Shown here one piece after another: positions 26,948 through 35,453 of a stretch of DNA of 64,000 nt. Origin of the DNA: DATBGO01 sp963785765 (GTDB lineage: Bacteria > Actinomycetota > Actinomycetes > Streptosporangiales > Streptosporangiaceae); contig CAWAWM010000003.1 in NCBI GenBank assembly GCA_963785765.1, positions 930,001 through 994,000 of the forward strand. Direction: 5' to 3'. A model generated the notes under the pieces. That model saw only the letters and a list, made by a program, of their open reading frames with translations. It ran no database searches and was not told where the DNA came from. Positions within the stretch are counted from its first letter, which is position 1, and each line of letters starts with the position of its first letter. Made by a program: the position numbers and the translations under genes.

Positions 26948-27853
26948 ATGGATGATGTACTGGATGTCCGTGATCTGCGGATGCGGTACGGCAAAACTGA
27001 CGTACTCAACGGGGTCAGCTTCGCCGCGCACTGCGGGGAGGTACTCGTCCTGCTCGGGCCGAACGGCGCGGGCAAGACTACGACGATCGAGATCCTCGAG
27101 GGGTTCCGGATGCGTTCGGCGGGCGAGGTCAGCGTGCTCGGCGCCGATCCAGCCCGCGCCGGCGAGGCGTGGCGGGCGAGGACCGGCGTCGTGCTGCAGT
27201 CCTGGCGTGACCACGCGAAATGGCAGGTCCGCGAGCTGCTCGCGCACCTGGGCCGCTACTACGCGCCGTACTCCACGCCGAGCGTCACACGCCCCTGGGA
27301 CGTGGACGACCTGATCGAGACGGTCGGGCTGACCCCGCACGCCCGCCAGCGGGTGCGAAGCCTGTCCGGCGGGCAGCGGCGCCGCCTCGACGTGGCGATC
27401 GGCATCGTGGGGCGCCCCGAGCTGCTGTTCCTCGACGAACCGACGGCCGGCTTCGACCCCGAGGCCAGACGCGACTTCCACGACGTCGTGCACCGGCTCA
27501 CTGACCGGCAGCAGACCACGATCCTGCTCACCACGCACGACCTGGACGAGGCGGAACGGCTCGCGGATCGCATCCTGATCCTGGTCGGCGGCACGATCAT
27601 CGCGGACGGCTCCGCCGATGAACTGGCCCGCGCGATGTCGGGCCAGTCCGAGGTGCGCTGGAGCCGGGACGGGCAGCGGTTCGTGCACGCGGCGGAGGAC
27701 GCGACGGCGTTCGTCAGGGAGCTGTTCCGGCAGTACGGCGAGTCGGTCGAGGATCTGGAGGTGCGCCGGGCCAGCCTGGAGGACGCGTATATGGCACTGG
27801 TCCGCCAGGCGGAGCACGGTGTGCCGCGCAAGTTGACGGCGGTAGTGGCATGA
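26948..27853 (+). CDS. ABC transporter ATP-binding protein (ABC-2 type)
   Basis: A 301-aa ATPase with Walker A LLGPNGAGKTTTIEILEG (~residue 36-53), Q-loop VVLQSW, signature LSGGQRRRLDVAIGI, Walker B ELLFLDEPTAGFDP and the H-loop TTHDLDEAERLADR. The C-terminal ~70 residues follow the DrrA/NatA-type pattern (RRASLEDAYMALV). It overlaps the permease gene by 4 nt (ATGA). With the XRE gene at 28695 it forms a three-gene exporter-regulator operon. Substrate unknown; peptides, lipids and drugs are all typical. Confidence 0.93.
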   Translation: MDDVLDVRDLRMRYGKTDVLNGVSFAAHCGEVLVLLGPNGAGKTTTIEILEGFRMRSAGEVSVLGADPARAGEAWRARTGVVLQSWRDHAKWQVRELLAHLGRYYAPYSTPSVTRPWDVDDLIETVGLTPHARQRVRSLSGGQRRRLDVAIGIVGRPELLFLDEPTAGFDPEARRDFHDVVHRLTDRQQTTILLTTHDLDEAERLADRILILVGGTIIADGSADELARAMSGQSEVRWSRDGQRFVHAAEDATAFVRELFRQYGESVEDLEVRRASLEDAYMALVRQAEHGVPRKLTAVVA

Positions 27854-28698
27854 ACCCCACCCTGGTGGCGGCGCGAGCGGGACTGTCCCGTGGCTGGATC
27901 GAGTTCAGGCAGACTCTGACCACGCCGGGTGACCTGATCGCGATCCTGCTCATGACCGGCGGCTTCCTCGCCGCGATCATCTGGACCCGGTACACGCACG
28001 TGCCAGGGACGCACTTCTCACTGGGCACCACGATGCTGGTCAGCGTGCTCGGCCTGAACGTCGTGGTGTACGGAGTCATCACGATGGGCGACCTGCTCGT
28101 GACCGAACGCGAGGACGGCACGCTGCTGCGGGCCAAGGCCATCCCGAACGGCATGCTCGGCTACCTGCTCGGCAAGGTCATCAACATCTCCGGGCAGGTA
28201 GCGTTCGCTGTCGCGATCACGCTGGTCACCGGCGCTTTCCTGGTGGCCGGCCTGGCGATCGGCAGCCCTGGCAGCTGGCTGACGCTGGCCTGGGTGCTCG
28301 GGCTCGGGCTGCTCGCCACGTTGCCGCTGGGCGCCGTGCTCGGATCGCTGTTTTCCAGCCAGCGCAGCGCCGGAGGGCCGATGCTGCTGCTGCTGGGCGG
28401 ACTTGCCGCGATCTCCGGCATCTTCTACCCGATCACGCACCTGCCGGTGTTCCTGCAATGGACCGGGCAGGTGTTCCCGCTGTACTGGCTGGGACTGGGG
28501 ATGCGTTCGGCGCTGCTGCCGAACGCCGTGGCGGCGGTGGAGATCGGACACTCGTGGCGGCACCTGGCCACGTTCGGCGTCCTGTCCGCGTGGGCAATCG
28601 CAGGGCTCGTGCTGGCGCCGGTCGTGCTGCGCCGGATGGCGCGCCGCGAGTCCGGCTCGGACGTTGCCGCCCGCCGCGAGAAAGCGATGCGGAGATGA
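27850..28698 (+). CDS. ABC-2 type permease
   Basis: A 282-aa integral membrane protein with about six helices: LIAILLMTGGFLAAIIW (~32-48), TTMLVSVLGLNVVVYGVITM (~60-79), VAFAVAITLVTGAFLVAGLA (~118-137), LTLAWVLGLGLLATLPLGAV (~143-162), MLLLLGGLAAISGIFYPI (~178-195, including the conserved SGIFYPI) and WAIAGLVLAPVVL (~253-265). A cytoplasmic REDGTLLRAKAIPNG loop is typical of ABC-2 subunits. Coupled by ATGA overlaps to both the upstream ATPase and the downstream regulator. Confidence 0.92.
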   Translation: MNPTLVAARAGLSRGWIEFRQTLTTPGDLIAILLMTGGFLAAIIWTRYTHVPGTHFSLGTTMLVSVLGLNVVVYGVITMGDLLVTEREDGTLLRAKAIPNGMLGYLLGKVINISGQVAFAVAITLVTGAFLVAGLAIGSPGSWLTLAWVLGLGLLATLPLGAVLGSLFSSQRSAGGPMLLLLGGLAAISGIFYPITHLPVFLQWTGQVFPLYWLGLGMRSALLPNAVAAVEIGHSWRHLATFGVLSAWAIAGLVLAPVVLRRMARRESGSDVAARREKAMRR

Positions 28699-28934
28699 GC
28701 AGTGAGGTCATCTATAACCGGATCGCGATGCTGCGGGCCGAGCGCGGGATCTCGCGGCGCGAACTGGCCGACGCGCTCGGCGTGCACTACCAGACGGTCG
28801 GCTACCTGGAGCGCGGCGAGTACAGCCCGAGCCTGTACCTGGCGCTGCGGATCGCCGCGCACTTCGAGGTCGCGGTCGAGGTGATCTTTTCCGCCGAGCC
28901 GTTCCCCCGGCTAGGCACAGCCGCGACCGCCTAA
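28695..28934 (+). CDS. Small XRE-family regulator (79 aa)
   Basis: The protein is essentially one helix-turn-helix: MLRAERGISRRELADALGVH (helices 1-2), YQTVGYLERGEYSPSLYLAL (recognition helix), then VAVEVIFSAEPF. Short regulators of this kind commonly follow ABC-2 exporter genes and repress the operon. The ATG overlaps the permease stop (ATGA), so it is translated with the transporter. Confidence 0.92.
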   Translation: MSSEVIYNRIAMLRAERGISRRELADALGVHYQTVGYLERGEYSPSLYLALRIAAHFEVAVEVIFSAEPFPRLGTAATA

Positions 28935-29004
28935 GGACGGGTAGCGCCGGGAACCAGGCTCAGGTGGTCCCAACGCGGAGCCGAACTGCCGAGCCTGGCG
29001 ATCG

Positions 29005-30042
29005 TCAGGAGAGGGCGGAGCTGGGCCCGCTGGGCTTGCCAGCGTGGCCGGGCCGGCCGGGCCCGTCCGGCAGTTCCGGTGTAGCCGACGTGGTCCGCAG
29101 CAGCGCCGGGAGCCCGCGCAGCTCGCTGGCGAAGGCGGCCTTGTACTGCCGGACCTCGGCATTGAGCTCTTGCTGGTTGGCGTCGACGAACTGCTGCTCA
29201 TAGCTGGCCTGGACGGCGAAGTAGATGCCGGCCAGGTCGGTGGCCTGCGTGCAGTCCGCGTCGGTCACGGCCGTCGCGATCTGGGCCCTGTTCTGCGCGG
29301 CAGTCGGGCCCACCGCCGATCCTGGGGTTAGCGATCCCCTGAGGCCAAGCGCGGTCAGTGTCTGCAGCATCAGCGTGTCCGCGTCCGAAGAGCTGTACCC
29401 GTTCCTGGCCATGCAGGCCGACCAGGCCCTGGTCGCCGCCTTGAAGTCCGGGTCCTGGACCACGTCCGTGCTGAGGTCGTCGTTCATCGTCTCGATGCCG
29501 GCCAGCGAGTGGGCGAACTGAGCGTTGTTGAAGTCCGACACGATGTTGAGGCACTTGCCCGCGGCGGCCTGCGCGGCGGCAGGCAGGCGGGTCGCCGGGG
29601 TTGCGGACGGCCCGGACGTGGCGTCGTCGCTGGCGGACGGGGCGGTGAAGCCGTACTGGGCGGCGAGCGCGGTCCCGAGGTAGCCCCACGGCCCGGCCGG
29701 CTGCGCGAAGGTCAGGCCCCGGTTCGCGCGCGCGAAAAACGGCGTGCTGCCGGAGTCCTGGCCGTAGCCCGCGTCGGTCATGCACGCGGTGTGCAGGGCG
29801 GCATAGGTGTCACCGGGCGCCAGCCCGTCATCGGTGCTGGCGCCGAGTCCGGCGTAGGGGGTGAAGGCCTCCTCCGACAGGGCCGCCTGGGCGGAAGCCG
29901 GGGCGGCCGGCCTGCCGACGCTGGGCGTGGTCACGGTCGCGTCCGGCCCGTTCGGCGCGGCGGCCGTGCAGGCGGTCAGGCCCGCGCAGCAGCAGATGAG
30001 AACACTGAGCCGGGTCCGGACGGACCTGATCCTCCGGGTCAC
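29005..30042 (-). CDS. Predicted lipoprotein, paralogue of the adjacent gene
   Basis: A 345-aa protein with a lipoprotein signal (RLSVLICCCAGLTAC; lipobox LTAC near residue 25), so it is anchored outside the membrane. It is clearly a tandem duplicate of the 30044-31039 product: both share VTTPSVGRPA, WSACMA+NGY, CTQ-DLAGIYFAVQASYEQQ and a helical C-terminal QEL-A-V-+Y-+A segment. Four conserved cysteines (AC-M, GKC, SAC-M, DC-Q) suggest disulfides. No enzyme motif is seen. It ends a MacAB-like export operon, which suggests a periplasmic accessory or substrate-binding role. Confidence 0.82.
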   Translation of the reverse strand: MTRRIRSVRTRLSVLICCCAGLTACTAAAPNGPDATVTTPSVGRPAAPASAQAALSEEAFTPYAGLGASTDDGLAPGDTYAALHTACMTDAGYGQDSGSTPFFARANRGLTFAQPAGPWGYLGTALAAQYGFTAPSASDDATSGPSATPATRLPAAAQAAAGKCLNIVSDFNNAQFAHSLAGIETMNDDLSTDVVQDPDFKAATRAWSACMARNGYSSSDADTLMLQTLTALGLRGSLTPGSAVGPTAAQNRAQIATAVTDADCTQATDLAGIYFAVQASYEQQFVDANQQELNAEVRQYKAAFASELRGLPALLRTTSATPELPDGPGRPGHAGKPSGPSSALS

Positions 30043-30043
30043 C

Positions 30044-31039
30044 TCAGCCGGCCCGCTTGACCGGGCCGGTGGGGAATGGGACGGCCTTCGCCGTGCGCAG
30101 CAGGGACTCGAGCTTGCTCAGCTCTTTCTGGTAGGCGGTCCGGTACCGCTGGACCGCGGCGGTGAGCGCCTGCTGGTTGGCGTTCACGAGCTGCTGTTCG
30201 TAGCTGGCCTGGACGGCGAAGTAGATCCCGGCCAGGTCCGCGGACTGCGTGCAGTTGGCATCAGTGACCGCCGCCGCGAGCTGCGCCTGGTTGGCGGCGG
30301 CGCTTATCGGCTGTCCGGGGTTTATCTGATGAGCATCGCCGTACATGGCCTGCATCTCCTGGGAGAACACGTCCCGCGGCTGGTCGTCGTGGTAGCCGTT
30401 TTTCGCCATGCAGGCGGACCAGGCGCTGGTGGCGTTCTTGACCGCCGCATCCTTCAGGATGTCGTTGTCGATGTCGTTGCTCAGCGCACCGATGCCGGCC
30501 AGCGGGCCGTTTTGCCCGGCGTTGGTGAAGTCCTGCGTGATCGTGCCGCACTTCCCGATCGCGGCCTGCTCGGCTGCGGTGACGCTGGCCTGGTTCGCGC
30601 TCGGCTGCGGGATGTCGATGCCCAGCGTGCTCAGCGCGGAGCCCGGGGGAACCCGGAAGCCGTACTGCTCGGCCTCGGCGACTCCGAGGTACCCCCAGTC
30701 CCCCCAGGGCTGGGAGAACGCCAGCTCCCCGGGTCCGATGGTGATATCGAACGGAGCGTTGCCGCCGTTGGGGTAGCCCGCGACGGTCATGCAGGCGATG
30801 GCGAGCGCGCTCGTCGACTCGTGGGGGGCCAGCCCGTCGTTGTTGGACACGCCGAGCGCGGCGTAGGGGGTGAACGCGTCGCGGGACAGCGCCGCCTGGG
30901 CGGCGGACGGCGGCGCCGGCCGGCCGACGCTGGGCGTGGTCACGGTCACGTTCGGTCCGCTGGGCGCGCCGGCCGTGCACGCGGTCAGGCCCGCGCAGCA
31001 GCAGATCAGGAGCCACCGGCCGGTGCGGGTGCGCATCAT
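30044..31039 (-). CDS. Predicted lipoprotein, tandem paralogue
   Basis: About 331 aa. ATG 31039 is preferred because AAAGGAAC precedes it and it gives a clean lipoprotein signal (WLLICCCAGLTAC). An upstream ATG at 31069 overlaps the permease stop and would add 10 residues. It shares the WSACMAKNGY and CTQSADLAGIYFAVQASYEQQ blocks with its neighbour, which starts one base after this gene's stop. The central region differs, with a GYPNGGNAPFDITIGPG insertion-like segment. Likely a periplasmic-side partner of the ABC system encoded immediately upstream. Confidence 0.82.
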   Translation of the reverse strand: MMRTRTGRWLLICCCAGLTACTAGAPSGPNVTVTTPSVGRPAPPSAAQAALSRDAFTPYAALGVSNNDGLAPHESTSALAIACMTVAGYPNGGNAPFDITIGPGELAFSQPWGDWGYLGVAEAEQYGFRVPPGSALSTLGIDIPQPSANQASVTAAEQAAIGKCGTITQDFTNAGQNGPLAGIGALSNDIDNDILKDAAVKNATSAWSACMAKNGYHDDQPRDVFSQEMQAMYGDAHQINPGQPISAAANQAQLAAAVTDANCTQSADLAGIYFAVQASYEQQLVNANQQALTAAVQRYRTAYQKELSKLESLLRTAKAVPFPTGPVKRAG

Positions 31040-31065
31040 CGTTCCTTTCCGTCGCAAGCCGCGGC

Positions 31066-32337
31066 TCATGCGCTCCGCAGCGCCGCCAGCGGGCTGGTCC
31101 GCGCCGCCCGCAGCGCCGGGTACGCACCGGCCAGCAGGCCGACGACACTGCCGATCAGCGGGGCGGGCAGCGTATAAGCCGGATTCAGGATGGCGGTCCA
31201 GTCCTTGGCCGCGGCGAAGATCACCACGGTCGCGACGCCTATGCAGGTGCCGACCAGGCCGCCGAGCGTGCCGAGCGCCGTCGACTCGGCCAGGAACTGC
31301 GCGGCGATGTGCCGCGGCCGGGCGCCGACGGCGCGGCGCAGGCCGATCTCCTCGGTGCGCTCAAGCACGGCGACCAGCGTGGTGTTGGCGATCCCGACCG
31401 CGCCGATCAGCAGGCTGACCAGGGCGAGGATCAGGAACAGGCCGGCCAGGTCGCCGTTCACCTCACCTTGCAGGGTCTGCGGGTTGGACGGTGAGGTCAC
31501 GACCAGGCGGCTCGGGTCGGTCGGCAGCTCAGCGGCGGCGATCTGACGAGCCACCGCCTGCGCCGCGCCGATCCTGGTCGCGACGATCATCTGGGCCTCT
31601 TCCTGGTTCCCGATGCCAGGCTCCGGGTTGCCGTAATCGGCCAGCGCCGTCTGCTCGGGGATGAGCATCGCGCTCTCGTCGGTCACCACCCGCTGGGCGG
31701 AGCTGTAGACGCCCACCACGGTGTAGGCGATGCCGTCGACGAACACCGCGGGATGGCTGGCCAGCCGCGCGGGCGAGATGCCGAGGGCGGTGGCCGTAGC
31801 GGTGTCGATCATCGCGACGTGCTGCCTGGTGTCATTCTCATACCTGCTCAGCGGCGAGCCCGCCACCAGCTTCAGGCCCATCGCCGCCGTCGCGCCCGGC
31901 GAGGCGGCCAGCAGGTTGACCGTCTGGGAGGCGGTGGCGGACAGCGCGAGCGAGCCGGTGAAGTTCGTGCCGTCGGGGAGCGATACCGGCCACCAGACAC
32001 CCGCGCCGGCCACGCCGTTGATGTGGTCGGCGACCGCGTCCGCGTCGGCCGGAAAGCCGATCGCTGGATTAGTGCCTGGCGCGGCGACGTTGTTGACCGG
32101 CCCGTTGTCCTCCACGGTGACCGTGGTGTCCTCCAGGACGGTGAACTGGCGCGAAATCTGGCCCGCCCCGGTGGCGGTCAGGCCGAGGACGGCCACGAAC
32201 GCTCCCACGCCGAGGACCGTGCCGAGCATGGTCAGCACCGACCGCCCCGGCCGCTGCACGATTCCCGCGACCGCTTCGGCAGCCGCGTCCCGCGTGGTCA
32301 GCCGGGGCGACGGCAGCTCAGTGGTTGACCTAGGCAT
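31066..32337 (-). CDS. MacB-like ABC permease
   Basis: A 423-aa FtsX/MacB-type permease: one N-terminal helix (GRSVLTMLGTVLGVGAFVAVLGL, ~30-52), a large extracytoplasmic domain (~55-300) with the characteristic FTVLEDTTVTVEDNG start, and three C-terminal helices (LFLILALVSLLIGAVGIANT; TEEIGLRRAVGARPRHIAAQ loop; final LIGSVVGLLAGAYPALRA). It pairs with the ATPase upstream (8-nt overlap) and the HlyD-like adaptor. Such systems expel peptides or mediate envelope stress resistance. Confidence 0.92.
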   Translation of the reverse strand: MPRSTTELPSPRLTTRDAAAEAVAGIVQRPGRSVLTMLGTVLGVGAFVAVLGLTATGAGQISRQFTVLEDTTVTVEDNGPVNNVAAPGTNPAIGFPADADAVADHINGVAGAGVWWPVSLPDGTNFTGSLALSATASQTVNLLAASPGATAAMGLKLVAGSPLSRYENDTRQHVAMIDTATATALGISPARLASHPAVFVDGIAYTVVGVYSSAQRVVTDESAMLIPEQTALADYGNPEPGIGNQEEAQMIVATRIGAAQAVARQIAAAELPTDPSRLVVTSPSNPQTLQGEVNGDLAGLFLILALVSLLIGAVGIANTTLVAVLERTEEIGLRRAVGARPRHIAAQFLAESTALGTLGGLVGTCIGVATVVIFAAAKDWTAILNPAYTLPAPLIGSVVGLLAGAYPALRAARTSPLAALRSA

Positions 32338-33025
32338 GATCGACCTCGACTCGCTCGGACAGCACCCCGTCGCTGATCGCGATCATCCGGCCGGCGTGGG
32401 AGGCCACCTTCTCGTCGTGCGTGATCACCACGATCGTGAAACCGGCCGCGTTCAGCTGATCGAGCAGTTCCATGAGCGCCGCCGCGTTCGTCGAGTCCAG
32501 GTTCCCGGTCGGCTCATCGCACAGCAGCAGGCTCGGCCGGTTCACCAGGGCCCGCGCTATCGCGACCCGCTGGCATTCGCCGCCCGACAATGTGGTGGGC
32601 AGCGCGTCGAGCCGGTGTCCCAGCCCGACCGCGTCCAGAGCGTCGACCGCCGCCTGGGACCTGTCGCCCCGGGGCGTCTGGTTGTACAGCTCGGCGAGCA
32701 GCACGTTCTCCAGCGCCGTCCGGTAGGGCAGCAGGTGGAAGGCCTGGAAGACGAACCCGATCCGGCGGCCGCGCAGGCCGGACCTGTCCCGGTCGTTCAG
32801 CGCGGACGTGTCCAGGCCGTCCAGCAGGTAGCGGCCCTCGGTCGGTGCGTCGAGCAGGCCGAGCAGGTGCAGCAGCGTCGACTTGCCCGAGCCGGACGGC
32901 CCGGTCACCGCGACGTAATCGCCCGCCTCGATGACCAGGTCGGCTGGGCGCAGCGCCGCCACCGGGGGTGAGCCTGGGTAGGTGCGGGCCAGGCCACGCA
33001 GCTCGATCACCGGCGCGGTCATCAA
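32330..33025 (-). CDS. MacB/LolD-type ABC ATPase
   Basis: A 231-aa ATPase with Walker A VTGPSGSGKSTLLHLLGLLD, Q-loop FVFQAFHLLPYRTALENV, signature TLSGGECQRVAIARALV, Walker B LLLCDEPTGNLDS and VVITHDEKVASHAGR. The GNLDS after Walker B is typical of the MacB/LolD/FtsE group. It overlaps both neighbours by a few nucleotides, placing it firmly in an adaptor-ATPase-permease operon. Confidence 0.95.
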   Translation of the reverse strand: MMTAPVIELRGLARTYPGSPPVAALRPADLVIEAGDYVAVTGPSGSGKSTLLHLLGLLDAPTEGRYLLDGLDTSALNDRDRSGLRGRRIGFVFQAFHLLPYRTALENVLLAELYNQTPRGDRSQAAVDALDAVGLGHRLDALPTTLSGGECQRVAIARALVNRPSLLLCDEPTGNLDSTNAAALMELLDQLNAAGFTIVVITHDEKVASHAGRMIAISDGVLSERVEVDHA

Positions 33026-34395
33026 CCGCTCACCACCACGTGGTCGCCGGCGGCCAGCGAGCCTGGGGTCACCGGGGTCACCTGGACATAGCCGTTCTCG
33101 GACAGGCCAGGCGTGACCCGGACCTCGGTCCCCGTGCCGTGGGCGCCCGCCACGGTGACGTAACTCGTGCCCGACGCCGTGGTGACGATCGCGGCGGCCG
33201 GCACCGTGAGCACCGGCCCTTCGGTCTGCCCGGTCTCCACGGTGACCAGGACGTTCTCGTCGTTCAGCGCCGCCGCCAGCGGCCTGGACGGGCGCACGGT
33301 CAACGGAACGAACACCGTCGCGCCTGAGCTACCAGAACCACTAGAGCTGCTCGAACCGCTAGAACTGGCTGAGCCCGTTGACCCGGAGCCGGCGGACCCC
33401 GAAGAGCCCGCCGAGCCCGAGCCGCCCCCGATGTCCACCACCGCGCCGGCCGGCGTCAGGGAAGTGGCGGTCCCCAGGTCAGCCACGGTTCCCGTGGCAT
33501 GCAGACCGGTGACCTCGTCATAGATCGTGACCTTCAGGCCGGACTTCACCTGACCGGCGTAGGCGGGCGGCAGTTCGCCGGTCAGGGCCAGCGACCCGCG
33601 GGCGGCGAGCTCGAGGAACGGCAGGCCGGGCTGCTCGCCGGTCGCGCCGTTCACTGCCACGACGGTCGCGGGCAGCGACGGCAGGAACACCACATCCGCC
33701 GCCGGCACGCCGCCCGAGGACGGCGGCGGGTACCCGAGGTGCTCGTAGTAGAGGTACACCGCGTACTCAGTGGCCGACCCGAAGTAGCCTGGCGTGTCGC
33801 CATCGTCGTAATACCCGAGCTTGGCCAGGGCCCTTTGCAGCTCCGTGACGTCCGGCCCGCTCTCGCCTGGCAGCAGGTCCCGCCAGGCAGGCACCGGGCC
33901 CGCCAGCGCGAACAGCGGCTGGCCGTCGATCTCGGCCAGCAGCTTGCCGTTGCTGACCGTATGCCCGGCGGCGACGTCCAGCCTGGAGATGTATACCGTT
34001 GACCCGCTTCCGCCAGCCGCCGACGATCCCCCGCCGCCGGCTGAGCTGCCGGCGGCTGCGGCGCCCGAAGACGAGCTTGACGACGAGCCGCTCGCATAAA
34101 CGTCGTACTCAATGGCCGGGTATACCACGCCGCGCATCTGCACCGATGAGGTCAGGACCTGCGAGACGACCTGGGCCGTGGTCGCCGTGGCGGGCGGGGC
34201 CGCGGTGTCCGCGGCTAGCTGCTGGGGCGACTTCACGAACGAGGCACCGATCAGGCCGCCGATAGCCAGCAGCGCGGCCGCGATGCCTACCCCGAGCAGC
34301 ACGCGGCGCCGCCGGGCGAGCCGTGATCCGTGCACCGGCGGGCGACCACTATCGTCGGGGTCGCTCTGGCTGGCCGGGGAGCCGAGTCGTAGCAC
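33022..34395 (-). CDS. HlyD/MacA-like adaptor with peptidoglycan-binding domain
   Basis: About 457 aa. One N-terminal membrane helix (RRRVLLGVGIAAALLAIGGLIG) is followed by an adaptor region with a lipoyl-like half-motif (ISRLDVAAGHTVSNGKLLAE), a PG_binding_1 segment (GPDVTELQRALAKLGYYD), and two long Ser/Gly low-complexity stretches before the beta-barrel-like C-terminus (TVPAAAIVTTASGTSYV). GTG 34395 follows CGGAGGACC at good spacing; the frame is open further upstream but lacks signal character. This adaptor type is standard for actinobacterial MacAB-like exporters and may contact the cell wall. Divergent from the response regulator. Confidence 0.88.
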   Translation of the reverse strand: MLRLGSPASQSDPDDSGRPPVHGSRLARRRRVLLGVGIAAALLAIGGLIGASFVKSPQQLAADTAAPPATATTAQVVSQVLTSSVQMRGVVYPAIEYDVYASGSSSSSSSGAAAAGSSAGGGGSSAAGGSGSTVYISRLDVAAGHTVSNGKLLAEIDGQPLFALAGPVPAWRDLLPGESGPDVTELQRALAKLGYYDDGDTPGYFGSATEYAVYLYYEHLGYPPPSSGGVPAADVVFLPSLPATVVAVNGATGEQPGLPFLELAARGSLALTGELPPAYAGQVKSGLKVTIYDEVTGLHATGTVADLGTATSLTPAGAVVDIGGGSGSAGSSGSAGSGSTGSASSSGSSSSSGSGSSGATVFVPLTVRPSRPLAAALNDENVLVTVETGQTEGPVLTVPAAAIVTTASGTSYVTVAGAHGTGTEVRVTPGLSENGYVQVTPVTPGSLAAGDHVVVSG

Positions 34396-34515
34396 GTGGT
34401 CCTCCGATTGCTTCGCATGCCGTCCAGGGCTCCGGCAGCGGCCGGAACACGCGTGAATCTGGGGTATGGGCAACCTTCTACCGTGGCCCTCAGGTCTCCG
34501 CATGACCTTTGTGTG

Positions 34516-34591
34516 AGTTTCATGTCAACCCTGGCGCCCGCGGCCGTCCGCCGCTGGCCGCGCCCGTCCAGGCCGAGGTTCACATGAAACT
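34516..34591. promoter_or_regulatory. Inverted repeat pair in the adaptor/response-regulator intergenic region
   Basis: AGTTTCATGT (34516-34525) and ACATGAAACT (34582-34591) are perfect inverted 10-mers. Allowing one mismatch extends them to about 15-16 bp (GGTT-ACATGAAACT). They flank the 55-bp centre of the region between the export operon and the response regulator, and look like operators for the adjacent OmpR-type regulator. Confidence 0.55.
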
Positions 34592-34640
34592 TTCAGATTT
34601 CTCGCACGCTGTGTGTATCGGCTTATGCTGCGATGACGCG

Positions 34641-35423
34641 ATGACACACGACGACGGGAACCTCCTCGTGTGCGACGACGAGATCTTCCTGCGGGAGGCC
34701 GTCGCCGCATCACTGCGTTTTCTCGGCTTCGAGGTGACCGCCGCGGAGACTGGCACGGACGCCCTCCGCCTGGCCCGGAACCGCCCCTTTGACCTGCTCA
34801 TCCTCGACGTGATGCTGCCCGACCTCGATGGGTTCGAGATCGTCCGCAGGCTGCGCCGTGATGGAAACCAGGTCCCGGTGATCTTCCTGACCGCGAAGGA
34901 CACCCAGGACGACAAGGTCACCGGGCTCACCATCGGCGGCGACGACTATATGACCAAGCCGTTCGGGCTGGAGGAACTAGCCGCCCGGGTCCGCACCGTG
35001 CTGCGCCGGACCCGCCCCGCGGTCGCCGAGCCGGTCCTGTCCTTCGCGGACCTCACCCTCGACCAGGACACCTACGAGGTCCGCCGCGGCGGCCGCCCGA
35101 TCGAGCTGTCGCCGACCGAGTTCAGGTTGCTGCGCTACTTCATGCTCAACCCCGGCCGGGTGCTCACCCGGGCCCAGCTCCTTGACCACGTGTGGGACTA
35201 TGACTTCGGCGGATCCAGCACGGTCGTGTCGACCTACGTCACCTACCTGCGACGCAAGCTGATGAGCGACGGGCCGGACCTGATCCACACCCAGCGCGCC
35301 GTCGGCTACAGCCTGCGCCTGCCCCGCCCCGGCGAAGAGGCAGCCGGCGAGTTGATCCCGGTGAGTTTGGCTACCGCGATCCAGCCAGCGCCGGTCAAGC
35401 GGAGGCCAGCGCCCACGACCTAG
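34641..35423 (+). CDS. OmpR/PhoB-family response regulator
   Basis: About 260 aa from ATG 34641. Receiver domain: acidic pair in VCDDE (residues 11-13), phospho-acceptor Asp56 in LLILDVMLPD, and Lys106 in YMTKPFGLEEL. A winged-helix output domain follows (LSPTEFRLLRYFMLNPGRVL, then STYVTYLRRKLM and RAVGYSLRL). ATG 34584 is an alternative, but it lies inside one arm of the inverted repeat and adds a non-conserved stretch. Paired with the kinase 30 nt downstream and divergent from the MacAB-like operon, which it probably controls. Confidence 0.93.
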   Translation: MTHDDGNLLVCDDEIFLREAVAASLRFLGFEVTAAETGTDALRLARNRPFDLLILDVMLPDLDGFEIVRRLRRDGNQVPVIFLTAKDTQDDKVTGLTIGGDDYMTKPFGLEELAARVRTVLRRTRPAVAEPVLSFADLTLDQDTYEVRRGGRPIELSPTEFRLLRYFMLNPGRVLTRAQLLDHVWDYDFGGSSTVVSTYVTYLRRKLMSDGPDLIHTQRAVGYSLRLPRPGEEAAGELIPVSLATAIQPAPVKRRPAPTT

Positions 35424-35453
35424 GCCAGCCGAGATGAAAGCCAGGCGGTTCCG

